From Candidatus Rokuibacteriota bacterium (GTDB lineage: Bacteria; JAUVQV01), in NCBI GenBank assembly GCA_030609125.1, contig JAUWCW010000157.1, forward strand, positions 1 through 5,479: a DNA stretch of 5,479 nt, in the 5' to 3' direction. This document shows positions 5,244 through 5,479 of this stretch, in pieces. The notes under the pieces are model-generated. The model was not told the origin of the DNA. It worked only from the letters and a program-made list of their open reading frames with translations, and ran no database searches. Each line of letters opens with the position of its first letter. The first letter of the stretch is position 1. A program made the position numbers and the translations under genes.

Positions 5244-5298
5244 GACCCTACCTGGTGTGCCTGACTCTCATTCCGCAGATCTGGGGGTTTATTTCTCG

Positions 5299-5479
5299 TC
5301 AATTTTCGGCGGCGGTTTTTTGACCTGCACAGAACAACCGGGCCGGCACCTTCATCAGTGAGAGAACCTGCTTTTGCAAGTCGGTCAGTTCGGGTTCAAA
5401 GGTCTGGAGGAGTTGACCATCCTTTCGCAGCTGGTGTCTTTCAGCGAGAGCGAAAAGTTTGAGGATCTGTTGTGCCGTA
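5299..5479 (-). CDS. C-terminal end of an unidentified protein (possibly a transposase), cut by the window edge
   Basis: A minus-strand frame is open from the right edge to a TGA at 5301-5299, giving the last 59 residues of a longer protein. They read as two amphipathic helices, with ILKLFALAERHQLRKDGQLL then FEPELTDLQKQVLSLMKVP, and a short polar tail. The sense is of a soluble helical C-terminus; the combination of a charged helix and a final LQ-x2-VL-x-L-x-x-VP segment reminds me of some insertion-sequence transposases, but I cannot name the family. About 90 bases separate its stop from brnT, which runs in the same direction. A plus-strand frame is also open here, so coding on this strand is likely but not proven. 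Confidence 0.4.
   Translation of the reverse strand, partial: TAQQILKLFALAERHQLRKDGQLLQTFEPELTDLQKQVLSLMKVPARLFCAGQKTAAEN

Noticed and set aside
5149-5479. Plus-strand open frames at the right edge
   Set aside because: The first part is antisense to brnT. The frame open after 5360 has no start signal or family resemblance, though it cannot be fully excluded because it leaves the window.

Overview
The window looks like chromosomal DNA of a GC-rich bacterium, probably an anaerobe of the deltaproteobacterial (Thermodesulfobacteriota) type or something ecologically similar. This is inferred from a small low-potential ferredoxin, a polytopic glycosyltransferase-like protein with TPRs of a kind common in such genomes, and strong Shine-Dalgarno sites. 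No rRNA, tRNA or CRISPR is present, so the taxonomic guess is weak.

Left part (1-3915, hand-counted sample lines 60-75% GC). A 4Fe-4S ferredoxin gene runs off the left edge on the minus strand. It is divergent from a tight three-gene plus-strand operon: a family 2 glycosyltransferase (334-1092), a SAM-dependent methyltransferase with a zinc-binding head and a C-terminal membrane segment (1100-2068), and a multi-spanning GT-C/TMTC-like protein ending in six TPRs (2065-3915). Between the divergent genes are two back-to-back sigma70-like promoters, each with a TTGAAA -35 box and a 17-bp spacer, and a GC-rich dyad midway between them. A likely role for the operon is a surface or lipid-linked glycan: the GT2 loads a sugar on a carrier, the methyltransferase modifies an intermediate, and the membrane protein transfers the sugar outside the inner membrane. 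The pathway is inference; the family assignments are read directly from motifs.

Right part (3943-5479, mostly 35-53% GC in sampled lines). The minus strand carries accessory-type genes: a DUF3467 protein and an overlapping helix-hairpin-helix Cdd1-like protein, then a BrnT/BrnA type II toxin-antitoxin pair. A perfect 8-5-8 inverted repeat fills the spacer of the brnT promoter, and the predicted transcript start falls on the toxin ATG. A GC-rich spacer with no recognised gene (4514-4685) separates the two pairs. At the right edge an unidentified minus-strand reading frame ends at 5299.

The families seen here are known ones. The parts most worth a second look are the apparently leaderless toxin start with its overlapping operator, the ferredoxin with Asp in place of a cluster Cys, the DUF3467/Cdd1 overlap, and the divergent control region.
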